From: JACVCS01 sp038328575
GTDB lineage: Bacteria; Planctomycetota; Phycisphaerae; Phycisphaerales; UBA1924
DNA length: 64,000 bases
Reading direction: 5' to 3'
Assembly: GCA_038328575.1 (NCBI GenBank)
Contig: JBBQMD010000006.1
Location: 18,138 to 82,137 of the forward strand
Under the pieces are notes generated by a model, which searched no databases, was not told where the DNA came from, and saw only the letters and a program-made list of their open reading frames with translations. Shown here one piece after another: positions 43,728 to 52,925 of the stretch (position 1 is the stretch's first letter; the number at the start of each line of letters is the position of its first letter). The translations under genes were made by a program, and so were the position numbers.

Positions 43728-45974
43728 TCAAGAGTTGGGGCCGGCCTGATACTCGTACGCGGTCTTGATGTTCTCACGCATATACCCGCCCGAGCTGGCG
43801 CGCACGGCGTTGACGACGACGCCCAGGAGCTCGCCCTTGGAATCGCTGAGCTGATCGCGGAGGCGGGCGACGAGGCCGCGCTTCTCGCTGTTGGCGCGAA
43901 CGACGAGCAACGTCGCGTCGCAGCGGTTGGCGAGGCCGACGCCGTCGCTCGAGACGACGCCCGGCGCGACATCGATGATGATGAGGTCAAACGACTCGCC
44001 AGCCTCGCGGATGATTTGCGACATCGAGTCGGTCGGCAGGCGCTCGGGGACAGCGCGATTGGCGCCCGAGCCGGCCGAGAGCAGCGAGAGGTTCTGGAAC
44101 GCCGTGGCCTGCACGGCGCTCTTGAACTCCGCCTTGCGGGCCAGGACATCGGCGAGGCCCGGCCCCTCGCTGAGCTTGAGCACCTTGTGCAAACAGGGCT
44201 TGCGGAAGTTGGCATCCACCAGCAGCACGCGCAGCTCGCTGGCGGCGAAGCCCATCGCCAGGTTGGTCGCGGTGGTCGTCGCGCCCGAGCCGGGGTTGCC
44301 CGAGATCACCATCAGCGACTTGGCGCCGATCTGGTTCATGCGCTTGACCAAGTTGGCCCGAAGCTGCCGGAACCCTTCGCTCACGGCGCCCGTCGGCGCA
44401 TCGCGAAACGCGGTCTCGACGTTGGCGGGGCGCGTCGGGTCTTCGCCCGCCAGCGGGATGATGCCCAGGAGCTTGAGACGCGGGATGACGCCGATATCGG
44501 CCGGCCCGCGGACGCGCTGGTCTAGCGCTTCGCGCAGGACGATGCCGGCGCCGGTGAGGCCCACCAACAACGCCACGCCGAGCGGGATCATGAATGTCAG
44601 TCGCGGGAACGACAGCGAGTCGGGCGTGCGCGGGGCCTCAAGGCGGCGGATGCGCCCGATGCGCTCGCCGCGCACGAGCTCGTCCAGGAGCTGAATCTCA
44701 CGCAGGGCCGCGGAGATCTCGTCCAGGCGACGCCCGTTCCGCTCCTTGCTCTGCTGGATGTCGTCAAGGCGCTTGCGGGCCCCGGTGGATCGCTGCAGCT
44801 CAAGGCGGACCTCGTCGCGCTGGCGCGTCTGCTCCGCGAGGTTTACCTGTCCCTGGCGTAGCGATTGCTCGATGCTGTCCTTGTCCTCAAGGAAGATCTT
44901 CTCAAGCTCCTTGGCAAGCTCGGAGTTGAGCTGGGCCGTCACGGCGTCCACGCGCGTGCGCAGGGCGATGCGGTCCTTGTGATTCTCGCCATAGCCGCGC
45001 TGCGCGAACGACTCGTCCTCCGCGGTCAGGTCGTTCAGCCGTGTCTTCATGGACTGGATCACCGGCTGGCGCTCCGCCATCGAGCGCTGCACGTCGGAAT
45101 ACGCGATGCCGCCGTCGCGCTTGAGCTGCTCCTCGATGCGCTTGAGCGCCGTCTGGGCAAACTGAATCCGCTGGTCCGCGTCGGAGATCAACGAGTTCAG
45201 CACCATCTCGCGGTTGAGCAAGCCAGATGACTGCTCGCCAATCGCGGTGATCTTGTTCTTGTCGATAATCTCCTGCTCGTTTCGCGCCAGCGAGTCCAGC
45301 TCGGTCTGCATGCGCGAACGCTCCGCCTCCAGCGGGCCCTTGCGGTCGCCCGCGGCGTTGCGGTTGCGGTTGCGAAGATCCTCAAAGTACGACGAGTGTA
45401 CCGCGGACGCGATGATCGCGACGTCGTCGCGCTCCGGCCCGCTCACCGACAGCTCCATGAGCGACGTGCCCGCGATCGCTCGCGCGCTGACCATGTCGCG
45501 CAGGCTGTTGACCGCGTCAGAGATCAGCATGACCTTCTGACCGGTCGAGGGGTCTTCCTTGTAGAACTTCTGCGCCCACTTGGTCTGCTCACGAAGCTGC
45601 GGGTTCCGCTCCACAGCGTCACGCAGCGTGCGGTCGGCCGTCAGCACGCGCGACTCGGTCATCGAGAAGCGCTCGAACTCTTCGCGATCGGTCGCCGCAG
45701 AGTCCGCTTCGAGCACCGATCGCACGGGCGGGAAGACCTGGTACGTCGAGGTCGAGCGCCAGACGGGGCTCGTGCGCTTGAGCACCTCGTTCGCGACCGC
45801 GCCCAGCGCTACGCCCGCGCTGCCCGCGACCACCAGCAACCACTTGTACTTGCGCAGGATGCGCACCGGATCGAGCGTGACCGTCGTCGGCGCACCGCCG
45901 CTGGCGGGGGGCGCCATACGTGCGGGAGCGTTCGCCAAGGCGTTGGGTCGGATCGGAATCGGTGCGGTCGTCAT
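43728..45974 (-). CDS. Wzz chain-length protein fused to BY-kinase-like ATPase domain (Walker A lysine absent)
   Basis: 748 residues. Wzz domain with helices at about 40-60 and 470-495 and a long coiled-coil between them, then a cytoplasmic CpsD/BY-kinase domain. The Walker A region reads SGNPGSGATTTATNLA, with Ala where the invariant Lys of GxGK(S/T) should stand. Walker A' is VLLVDANFRKP and Walker B is LIIIDVAPG. The C-terminus keeps a tyrosine cluster (Tyr731, 740, 742). The protein would set chain length and export. ATP binding through a canonical P-loop is doubtful, so it may be a pseudokinase or use a different lysine. Confidence 0.9.
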   Translation of the reverse strand: MTTAPIPIRPNALANAPARMAPPASGGAPTTVTLDPVRILRKYKWLLVVAGSAGVALGAVANEVLKRTSPVWRSTSTYQVFPPVRSVLEADSAATDREEFERFSMTESRVLTADRTLRDAVERNPQLREQTKWAQKFYKEDPSTGQKVMLISDAVNSLRDMVSARAIAGTSLMELSVSGPERDDVAIIASAVHSSYFEDLRNRNRNAAGDRKGPLEAERSRMQTELDSLARNEQEIIDKNKITAIGEQSSGLLNREMVLNSLISDADQRIQFAQTALKRIEEQLKRDGGIAYSDVQRSMAERQPVIQSMKTRLNDLTAEDESFAQRGYGENHKDRIALRTRVDAVTAQLNSELAKELEKIFLEDKDSIEQSLRQGQVNLAEQTRQRDEVRLELQRSTGARKRLDDIQQSKERNGRRLDEISAALREIQLLDELVRGERIGRIRRLEAPRTPDSLSFPRLTFMIPLGVALLVGLTGAGIVLREALDQRVRGPADIGVIPRLKLLGIIPLAGEDPTRPANVETAFRDAPTGAVSEGFRQLRANLVKRMNQIGAKSLMVISGNPGSGATTTATNLAMGFAASELRVLLVDANFRKPCLHKVLKLSEGPGLADVLARKAEFKSAVQATAFQNLSLLSAGSGANRAVPERLPTDSMSQIIREAGESFDLIIIDVAPGVVSSDGVGLANRCDATLLVVRANSEKRGLVARLRDQLSDSKGELLGVVVNAVRASSGGYMRENIKTAYEYQAGPNS

Positions 45975-46147
45975 AATCAGTCCTTCGTTCGCACGGCGCG
46001 CGGCTCAGAGAGCGAGTCCGGCGACGTGATATCAATCGACTCGGAATCTCTTCTGCTCTTCCATCGGGCGTTCATCGCCCGCCCTTGCAATCCCAAACAC
46101 AAACCGCCCGGTCTCCCGGATGGTCTGCCCCGGCAGATCGTCGTTTG

Positions 46148-49100
46148 TCAGGGGGCTGCGCGGGCCCGGTCCTCCAACTGCTTCATTTCGTCTCCGTACT
46201 GCTCAAGGATCCGCGGATCCTCATTTGCCCATGCGCGAACCTCGCGCAGCAGGCCCTCGGCCGAGGTGCGGTCCCCGCGAACTAATCGCAGATCGGCCAG
46301 GTGCAGCGTCGCGGGCGTTCGCGTGAGCGCGTCCTGGGCCAAGCCGCGCGAGCGGAGCAGCGACGCCTCCGCCTTGTCGTACTGCTTGAGCTTGAAGTAC
46401 ACCGAGCCGAGCGTGTCGGCATAACTCGGGTTGTCCTTCGCCGCCGCGAACGCCTTCTCCGCCATCGGCAGCGCTTCAGACGCGCGGTCCAGGTGCTTGG
46501 AGAGCAGGAAGGCGATGTTGTTCAAGAGCTTCGGATCTTCGGGCGTGATCTCCAGGCATCGCTGGAAGTACGTCGCCGAGCGCTCGTAATCCTTCTGCGC
46601 GTAGCGGATCTCGGCCAGTAGCGTCAGGCCCGCGAGCTTGATCTTTGAATCCTGCGCCGAAGCGACGACCTCTTCCAGTTTCTTGATGCCCTCCTCTCGC
46701 TTCTCGGGCATCAGCGTCGTCAGGCGGGCCAGCTGAAAGCGCATCTGCTCGGTCCAGCCCTCCGCTGGCGTGCGCGCCGCGAGGAACCGCAGCGCCGGAT
46801 CGTTGCCGCCCTGAGCAGACGCCAGCTCGTCGGTGAAGCGCGTGGTGTCCTCCAGCGCGCCCAGGTTCAGGAACTTCAACGACGCCGTTGCGTCTCGCTC
46901 GGAGTCCGCCACGCGCCTGTCCGCCCGCGCCACGCGCGAGCGCGCAAGCAGCAACGGGCCGTTCTGATCGATCGCAAGCTCTGGCGTCGCGAGGACCTCG
47001 ATGGCCTTGGCGACGTCTGGCGAGGGAAGACGCAACAGGCAGTCCACATATCGCCCCGCGACCTGGGCGGTCTTGCGCTGCTCCCACACCTTGGCGAGCA
47101 TGTCCGCCTCGCGCGAAAAATCGCGCTGCGCGCGATGGAGGTCCGCCGCGATGCTGTACCAGCGAACGTCGCCCTTGGTCTCGTCGATGGCCTCCTTCGC
47201 GAAGGCGTTGGCCGCTTCGGCGCGCCCGAGCTGCTGCAAGGCCCGGATCAGCAAAATGCGGGCGTCCTCGTTGGTCGGGTCCGACTTCACGCCATCGCTC
47301 ATGAGCGCCAGCATCTTGTCGGTGTTGCCCTGGCGGGCGTACGAGTTGGCGAGCATCTGGCGCGCCGGGAAGAACCGCGCGTTCAACCGCAGGCACTCGC
47401 TCAGGTCCTGCTCCGCATCGCGAACATACTTCTCGTCGGCGATGTTCAACTGCGCACGCTTGTACAGCGTCAGCGGCTGCGTCGGCGCCGCCTTCACTGC
47501 GGCGTCAAGAGCCGCCCGGGCCTTGCCGATGTCGCCGAGCCCCTGCTGCACCTCCGCGTTCAACAGATGCACCTGGTACGCCTCGGGGCCGCCGGCCTTG
47601 ACGTCCGCAAGCAGCTCCGCGGCCTTCTGAAACTGCCCGAGGCGAGCGTGACACTCCACCAGCCGCTTGAGCAGCATCTGATTCTCATCTTCCTTGATCC
47701 CCGCACGCACGCGCTCGTACGCCTCGATCGCCTTCTCAAACTGTTGCGCTCCGAACCGCAGGTCGCCGATCGTGCGATCCGCCTCCATCTGCTCGGGTGT
47801 CTGCACGGCGCGCCCACGCTCCATGATCTCCAGCGTCAGATCGCCGAAGCCCAGGTTGCGGAGCGCAGACGCGAACGAGATGTACCCTTCGGCGCCCTTC
47901 GCGTTCGCCTTGTTCACCTCCGCAAAGTCGTCCGCCAGACGCAGGGCCTCGTCCTTCTTGCCCGCCGCGACAGCCTGCGCCGCATCCAGCACCTGGATCG
48001 CGGCGATCTTGGACTCGCGCAGCTTCGCGATCGGGGGCGCGGCCAGATCGGGCTTGCGCAAACGCACGTACCACTCCGCGAGCTTCGCGGTGTTCAACAG
48101 GTTTGTCGGGTCGCCCTCAAACAGCCGCTGACGGCGCACCACCGCGGCGTCGCGATCGCCAAAGTCAAACTCCATGTCCAGCAGCAGGCTGCTGAAGTCA
48201 GGGTCGCCGCCGACCTGGCGGTTCCGCTCGCGCGCGTCCCGCAGGGCCTCGGCGGTCTGCCCGAGGCTGATCTGCGAACGGGCCAGCAGCGTCGCCGCTC
48301 GCGGGTCGTTGCCCTTGATCTGCAGCGAGCGCGTCAGCGAGTTGCGGGCCAGCTCAAACTGGCGGTCGGCCATCTGCGTCTCGCCCAGCAGACGCCAGCT
48401 CAAAGGGTTCAGCTTGTCCTTCTCGGTCAGCTCCTGCGCGATCCGCTGCGCCTCGCTCACCTTGCCCTCAAGCAGCAGCACACGCAGACGGAACGTCTTG
48501 CCGTTGTACGCGTCCAGGTTCATCTTCTCGGCCTTCGTCGCGATCAGCGCGGCCTCTTCCTTGCGATTGCCGATGATCGCGTTCTCAAACCGAACCGCCA
48601 GCACCGTCGGGTCGTCCGGTGAGAGCTTCTCCGCCTCGTCAAACATCTTCGCGGCCTCTTCACGCTTGCCGCTCTGCTCCAGCATGATTGCCTTCTGAAT
48701 CAACTTCGCCAGCTCCGGCAACTGGCCCTCGTCGATCACCTTCATCGCGGCGGCCAGCGGGTCCGGCGATTCGATCAAACTCTTCAGTTGCAGGGCGTTG
48801 GCATCTTCCGGCTTCAGCGCCAGCCACTTGTCAACACCGATCTTCGCGCTCGCCAGATCGTTCAGACGGATCGCCCGCTGCACCGCGAAGCCCAGACGCT
48901 GCGGGTCCTCAGCCCGCTTGATCAGGTCAGCAGCCAACGCCTTTGCAACATTCAGGTCCGGCGCGGTCTGAAGCAGCATCTGCTCCAGCGTGCTGGCATC
49001 GCGGGTCCAGGGGTCGGCGCTCTTGCTGCCGTCGGCGGCGTTTCGGATCTGCGACGCGAGCCCCTGCAGCTCCACATTCTGCGGATCGCCGGCCAGCAGA

Positions 49101-50689
49101 TCCTCAATGATCGCCAGGGCACCGGGGTAGTTCTGCTGCTGCACCTCGATCTGCGCCAGCATGCGCCGTGATTGCAACGACGACTGCTTGATCGACTCCA
49201 TGGCCTGCAGTTGCTGCTTGGCGCCGCCGATGTTCCCCTGCCGGTACAGCACCTGCGCCAGCATGAACAGCCCGCGCGGGTCCTTGCTGTCCGTCTTGTC
49301 GTTGTACTCCGTCAGCAACTGGCGAACGCGCGTCCCGTCGCCCGCGGCGTCGGCCAGTCGCGCATCGAGCATCAACAGCGTGGGATCGGATGCAGACCCG
49401 CTCCGCTTGGCATACTCATCGCGATACCCCTTTGCGCGCTCCAGGTGCTTTACCGCGACCTCGGTGTCCCGCGCCTCAACCGCCTTGCCCCACTGCGCCA
49501 TCGCCGCGTCCGCCTGACGCGCAACCGCCGTCGCGCGCAGCGAGAACAACGCGAGCCCCTCGACCGAGAGCGGCACGTTGGGCATCTTCTCCAGCTCGCC
49601 GAAGAACTTCTCCGAGTCCGCCGGGTGCCCCAGGTCCAGCGCCAGCCCGGCCTTCTGGGCCCGCAAGAACGCGTCATTCGGGCGGCCCTTGATCATGTGA
49701 TCAAACACCGCGATCGACTTCTCATACGCGTCGGTCGGGAGCGTCGCAAGGTACACAAAGATCGCGCCGACCGCGGTCTGCGGACGCACCGTCTTCGGGA
49801 CCGCGTTCAAAACTGAATCGATCGCGCGCGCCCCTTCTGCCTGCTGGCTGATCGCCAGAACCTGCGGCTTGGTCCGGCCCGCGTCGAGCCGCGCCACCTC
49901 CTGCATCGCGATCTGCGACAGCAGCACCTGCGCCTCGGGCCCCGGCGGGTTGACCTTGACGAAGTCGCCCAGCAGCGTGCGCACCTCGGTCGTGATCTGG
50001 TCGGCAACGATGTCGTTGCCCTTGCGCCGCGCGTCGGCCGCCTCGTTGAGCTTGAGCTGCGCGATCGACACCAGCGCCTCAGAATCCGTGGGGTCCAGCG
50101 TCGTCGCGACCTTCAAGTCTTCGAGAGTCTGCGTGTAGTCCTGCGGCTTGAGCTCGATCCGGCTCACGACCATCTGAGTCCGAGCGATGCCGCGATACCG
50201 TCGGAGCTTCTCCCGGTTGGTGTCCGCGTCGGGGAACAGCCGCATCGCCTTCTCGACCTCCGTCACGTAGTTGTTCCAGGCCACCGCGTCACGCGCCACC
50301 CGGCGCATGTCTTCCAGCATCGCGCTCAGGAACGCCGAGTGCGACTTCGCATCCGTGCGCCGCACCGTCGCCAGTCGCATCATCGCCGACACGTAGTCGC
50401 GCGAGAGCCGCTCCTGATACGCCTGCTGAGTTGTCGGCGTCGATTGCGCCATCGCCCCGATCCACTTCTCGATGAAGCCGGTGTTCGTCTTCTCTTTGTT
50501 CACCGCGTTGCCGTAGGACCGGATCGCCTTCTCCCAGTCGCCCGCCGCCGCCGCGTCATCGCCCTGGCGCATGTTCTCCGCCGCGGACTTGGTCCCCAGG
50601 AACATGTACGCGGCGCCCACGCCAAGAAACACGCACAAGAGCGCCCCGGCAAGGACCACGACGAATGTCTTGTTAACTTTAGAGGCCAT
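46148..50689 (-). CDS. Giant TPR protein, PrsT-like
   Basis: 1513 residues from the ATG at 50689, preceded by AAGGGCAG. One N-terminal helix (about 7-30) anchors it; the remainder is almost entirely tetratricopeptide repeats (for example GDWEKAIRSYGNAV, GQFQKAAELLADV and KLKQYDKAEASLLRSRG). Long TPR proteins (PrsT) accompany exosortase and exopolysaccharide loci in Gram-negative bacteria. They are usually about 900 residues, so this one is exceptionally long. Probably a periplasmic scaffold for polysaccharide polymerisation or export. Lies between the exosortase and Wzz genes on the same strand. Confidence 0.85.
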   Translation of the reverse strand: MASKVNKTFVVVLAGALLCVFLGVGAAYMFLGTKSAAENMRQGDDAAAAGDWEKAIRSYGNAVNKEKTNTGFIEKWIGAMAQSTPTTQQAYQERLSRDYVSAMMRLATVRRTDAKSHSAFLSAMLEDMRRVARDAVAWNNYVTEVEKAMRLFPDADTNREKLRRYRGIARTQMVVSRIELKPQDYTQTLEDLKVATTLDPTDSEALVSIAQLKLNEAADARRKGNDIVADQITTEVRTLLGDFVKVNPPGPEAQVLLSQIAMQEVARLDAGRTKPQVLAISQQAEGARAIDSVLNAVPKTVRPQTAVGAIFVYLATLPTDAYEKSIAVFDHMIKGRPNDAFLRAQKAGLALDLGHPADSEKFFGELEKMPNVPLSVEGLALFSLRATAVARQADAAMAQWGKAVEARDTEVAVKHLERAKGYRDEYAKRSGSASDPTLLMLDARLADAAGDGTRVRQLLTEYNDKTDSKDPRGLFMLAQVLYRQGNIGGAKQQLQAMESIKQSSLQSRRMLAQIEVQQQNYPGALAIIEDLLAGDPQNVELQGLASQIRNAADGSKSADPWTRDASTLEQMLLQTAPDLNVAKALAADLIKRAEDPQRLGFAVQRAIRLNDLASAKIGVDKWLALKPEDANALQLKSLIESPDPLAAAMKVIDEGQLPELAKLIQKAIMLEQSGKREEAAKMFDEAEKLSPDDPTVLAVRFENAIIGNRKEEAALIATKAEKMNLDAYNGKTFRLRVLLLEGKVSEAQRIAQELTEKDKLNPLSWRLLGETQMADRQFELARNSLTRSLQIKGNDPRAATLLARSQISLGQTAEALRDARERNRQVGGDPDFSSLLLDMEFDFGDRDAAVVRRQRLFEGDPTNLLNTAKLAEWYVRLRKPDLAAPPIAKLRESKIAAIQVLDAAQAVAAGKKDEALRLADDFAEVNKANAKGAEGYISFASALRNLGFGDLTLEIMERGRAVQTPEQMEADRTIGDLRFGAQQFEKAIEAYERVRAGIKEDENQMLLKRLVECHARLGQFQKAAELLADVKAGGPEAYQVHLLNAEVQQGLGDIGKARAALDAAVKAAPTQPLTLYKRAQLNIADEKYVRDAEQDLSECLRLNARFFPARQMLANSYARQGNTDKMLALMSDGVKSDPTNEDARILLIRALQQLGRAEAANAFAKEAIDETKGDVRWYSIAADLHRAQRDFSREADMLAKVWEQRKTAQVAGRYVDCLLRLPSPDVAKAIEVLATPELAIDQNGPLLLARSRVARADRRVADSERDATASLKFLNLGALEDTTRFTDELASAQGGNDPALRFLAARTPAEGWTEQMRFQLARLTTLMPEKREEGIKKLEEVVASAQDSKIKLAGLTLLAEIRYAQKDYERSATYFQRCLEITPEDPKLLNNIAFLLSKHLDRASEALPMAEKAFAAAKDNPSYADTLGSVYFKLKQYDKAEASLLRSRGLAQDALTRTPATLHLADLRLVRGDRTSAEGLLREVRAWANEDPRILEQYGDEMKQLEDRARAAP

Positions 50690-50818
50690 GCTTCTGCCCT
50701 TCACGAGTGTGTGCTTCGAGATCCAACCTTCGTCGCCTTCGATCCCTGTCCGATCCGCCGATCTGTCTCGGGCGGTCTAGCCACGCGCCGCGCCCAGCCG
50801 GGCCGTGCGCAAACGATG

Positions 50819-52735
50819 TCACTTCTTCTTGTTCTTGCCGCGCGGGTTGTCCGGCGGGAAATCGCCCGTGTGTACGTCGGCCCAGTCCGGCACGCAGCGC
50901 ATGATCTCCGGCAATAGCTCGTCCAGCAGCGAGGCGGCCAGCGCCGCCAGCTCCTCGTTGCTCTTGACTTCCGCCGAGCTGATCTGCACCTTGAGGTAGT
51001 ACGCGTAGTCGTTGGTCAGCTCAAAGGCCAGCGAGCGCACGCCCTCGGGCGAGCTCACGTGCCCGCCGTTGGCGACAAAGAAGTATCCCGCGAACAGCGT
51101 CGCGTTCTGCCCCGGCCCGGTGAACTCCGTCACCCGAAACTGAAGCTGCTCCGGCGCACGCGGCATCAACACCCGCTGCGCCCCCACCCGCGCCGTGTAC
51201 AACTGCCCCACCCACTCCGGGTTCACCGGCACCTCCACCGGCACCAGCGCGCTCGTGTCCAGCTTGATCGGCACGTCCGATGGCGTGCTCGTCAGGCTCC
51301 ACCCCGCGCCGACCATGCACCGGTCCGGCACGTGCGGCACCGTGTCGATCACGCCCGTGTAATACGCCAGGTGAAGCTCAACATGCCGCGGCTTCTCATC
51401 CGGCGCCGCGGTCTTCTGCGTGTACCAGCGCGACAGATAGTTCGACGTCCCCAGCTCCGCGACGATCTCCTCGGACATCTGCACGTCCTTGCCGATCGCG
51501 ATCCAGCTCTTGGTCTCGCGAGGCACGGCGCTCACCACGCGCCCGTCGGGCGCGTTGATCGGCATCTTCTTCAGGTGTAGCCCCAGCGAGGCGACAACCG
51601 TCGGGATCGAGACCGCCGCGAACGCCAGTATTGCCATGGCCGTCATCACCGGCGGCGTGCGCAGGATCGTCCAGTTGATCGACGCCCGCTGCGCATCGCG
51701 CGGCCGCTTGCTCTCGCTGGCCGCCGCCTTCGGCTTCTTCGGCGGGGCGGGTTCGACCACCGCCTTCTTCAGCGCCCACACGATCCCCAGGTACAACAGG
51801 AACCCGGGGATCAGCAGCAGAGTCCCGATGAACATGTGCGCCCCGCCCCCCGCCAGGTTGGGGTCGTGCAGCGACGCGATCCCCAGGACCGCGACGCGGA
51901 TGACGTTCATCAGCAGCGCCACCGGCACGCCCAGCACGATCAGCAGCACGCGCTGCCACCAGGGCTTCACCGCCACCAGCGCCACCGCCAGGCCCAGCGC
52001 GACAAACGCGATGACCATGCGCATGCCCGAGCACGCCTCCGCAACGTTCAGCGGGATGGCGTGCCCCGCCGAGTCGGTCACCGTGAGCTGGTTGCCGGCG
52101 ATGGTCACATCAATGCCCAGGATCGTCAGCAGCACATACGCGCCCTGGGCCGCGATGATCTGCAAGGGCCAGGTGATCTCGTTCATGACGCGATCGCTGA
52201 TCGTCACGCCCATCGAGAGGTACATCACCGGCAGGAAAGCGATCCTGGCGATGGAGGGGCCGCAGAGCCAGAGCACCAGGCCGAAGACACACAGCACCGC
52301 CGACCACCCACGCCCCATGTGATTCACCGCGGGGCCCACCAGGAAGAACACGTAGCTCGCGATGCTCATCAGCACCAGCATCAGCCCAGGCCAAAACACC
52401 ACCGAGGGTGTCTCGGCCAGATCATCGCGTCGCTGCCACAACAAATAACAGGCGATCAGCGGGACCATGTACGCGTGCGACCAATCACCCGAGCGCTGCC
52501 AACTGAACTCGTTCTGCACCCGAAAGAACTCAAAGAACAGGAACACCACCAGGGCCGCCAGCGGGATCGCGACCGCCAGGCCCGTCGGCGTAATGATGCC
52601 TCCCAGGCGCGTGGAGGCATCCGCCTTGCTCGGAAAGGTGTCGCTCGCCAGGTTGGCCGAAATCCTTGTCAAGGCCCTGACTTTCCTCTCCGGATCACGC
52701 ACGCCGCGAAGCCCGCGGACGCGATGTCCATCCAT
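50819..52735 (-). CDS. Exosortase fused to EpsI domain
   Basis: 638 residues. N-terminal half: about eight transmembrane helices carrying the exosortase triad, Cys235 in AEACSGMRM, Arg280 in LLMNVIRVAVLG and His300 in GGGAHMFIG. Exosortases cleave and transfer proteins with C-terminal sorting tails. C-terminal half (about 370-610): an EpsI-type periplasmic domain with YYTG and DRCMVGAGW (the CxPGxGW motif). Separate genes in many bacteria are joined here. Planctomycete exosortases of this kind are sometimes called XrtU, but I did not verify which subtype this is. No obvious sorting-tail substrate is in the window. The start may lie somewhat downstream. Confidence 0.88.
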   Translation of the reverse strand: MDGHRVRGLRGVRDPERKVRALTRISANLASDTFPSKADASTRLGGIITPTGLAVAIPLAALVVFLFFEFFRVQNEFSWQRSGDWSHAYMVPLIACYLLWQRRDDLAETPSVVFWPGLMLVLMSIASYVFFLVGPAVNHMGRGWSAVLCVFGLVLWLCGPSIARIAFLPVMYLSMGVTISDRVMNEITWPLQIIAAQGAYVLLTILGIDVTIAGNQLTVTDSAGHAIPLNVAEACSGMRMVIAFVALGLAVALVAVKPWWQRVLLIVLGVPVALLMNVIRVAVLGIASLHDPNLAGGGAHMFIGTLLLIPGFLLYLGIVWALKKAVVEPAPPKKPKAAASESKRPRDAQRASINWTILRTPPVMTAMAILAFAAVSIPTVVASLGLHLKKMPINAPDGRVVSAVPRETKSWIAIGKDVQMSEEIVAELGTSNYLSRWYTQKTAAPDEKPRHVELHLAYYTGVIDTVPHVPDRCMVGAGWSLTSTPSDVPIKLDTSALVPVEVPVNPEWVGQLYTARVGAQRVLMPRAPEQLQFRVTEFTGPGQNATLFAGYFFVANGGHVSSPEGVRSLAFELTNDYAYYLKVQISSAEVKSNEELAALAASLLDELLPEIMRCVPDWADVHTGDFPPDNPRGKNKKK

Positions 52736-52784
52736 CTAACCACCTATCCAGCCATCTATTCGGCCACCTAACCATCCATCCGAC
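52727..52784. repeat. CCATCTAACCACC-type short-word repeat
   Basis: Imperfect copies of CCATCCATC, CCATCTAACCACC and CCACCTAACCATCC run across the exosortase start region and the gap to the upstream SLBB gene. The pattern is like the other intergenic word repeats, but with its own sequence. Confidence 0.5.
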
Positions 52785-52925
52785 CGGTTCACTACGCCCG
52801 TGTTGCCGAGCGGTTCGCGATCGTCATCCAGTCGCCGGATCGCGTCGCCGCGTTTCACGCGGGCTTGATAGTTCGCCCGCCCAATCCCCCCCACTCACCG
52901 GCCACGAGCCCGCGCAATCGCCCGA

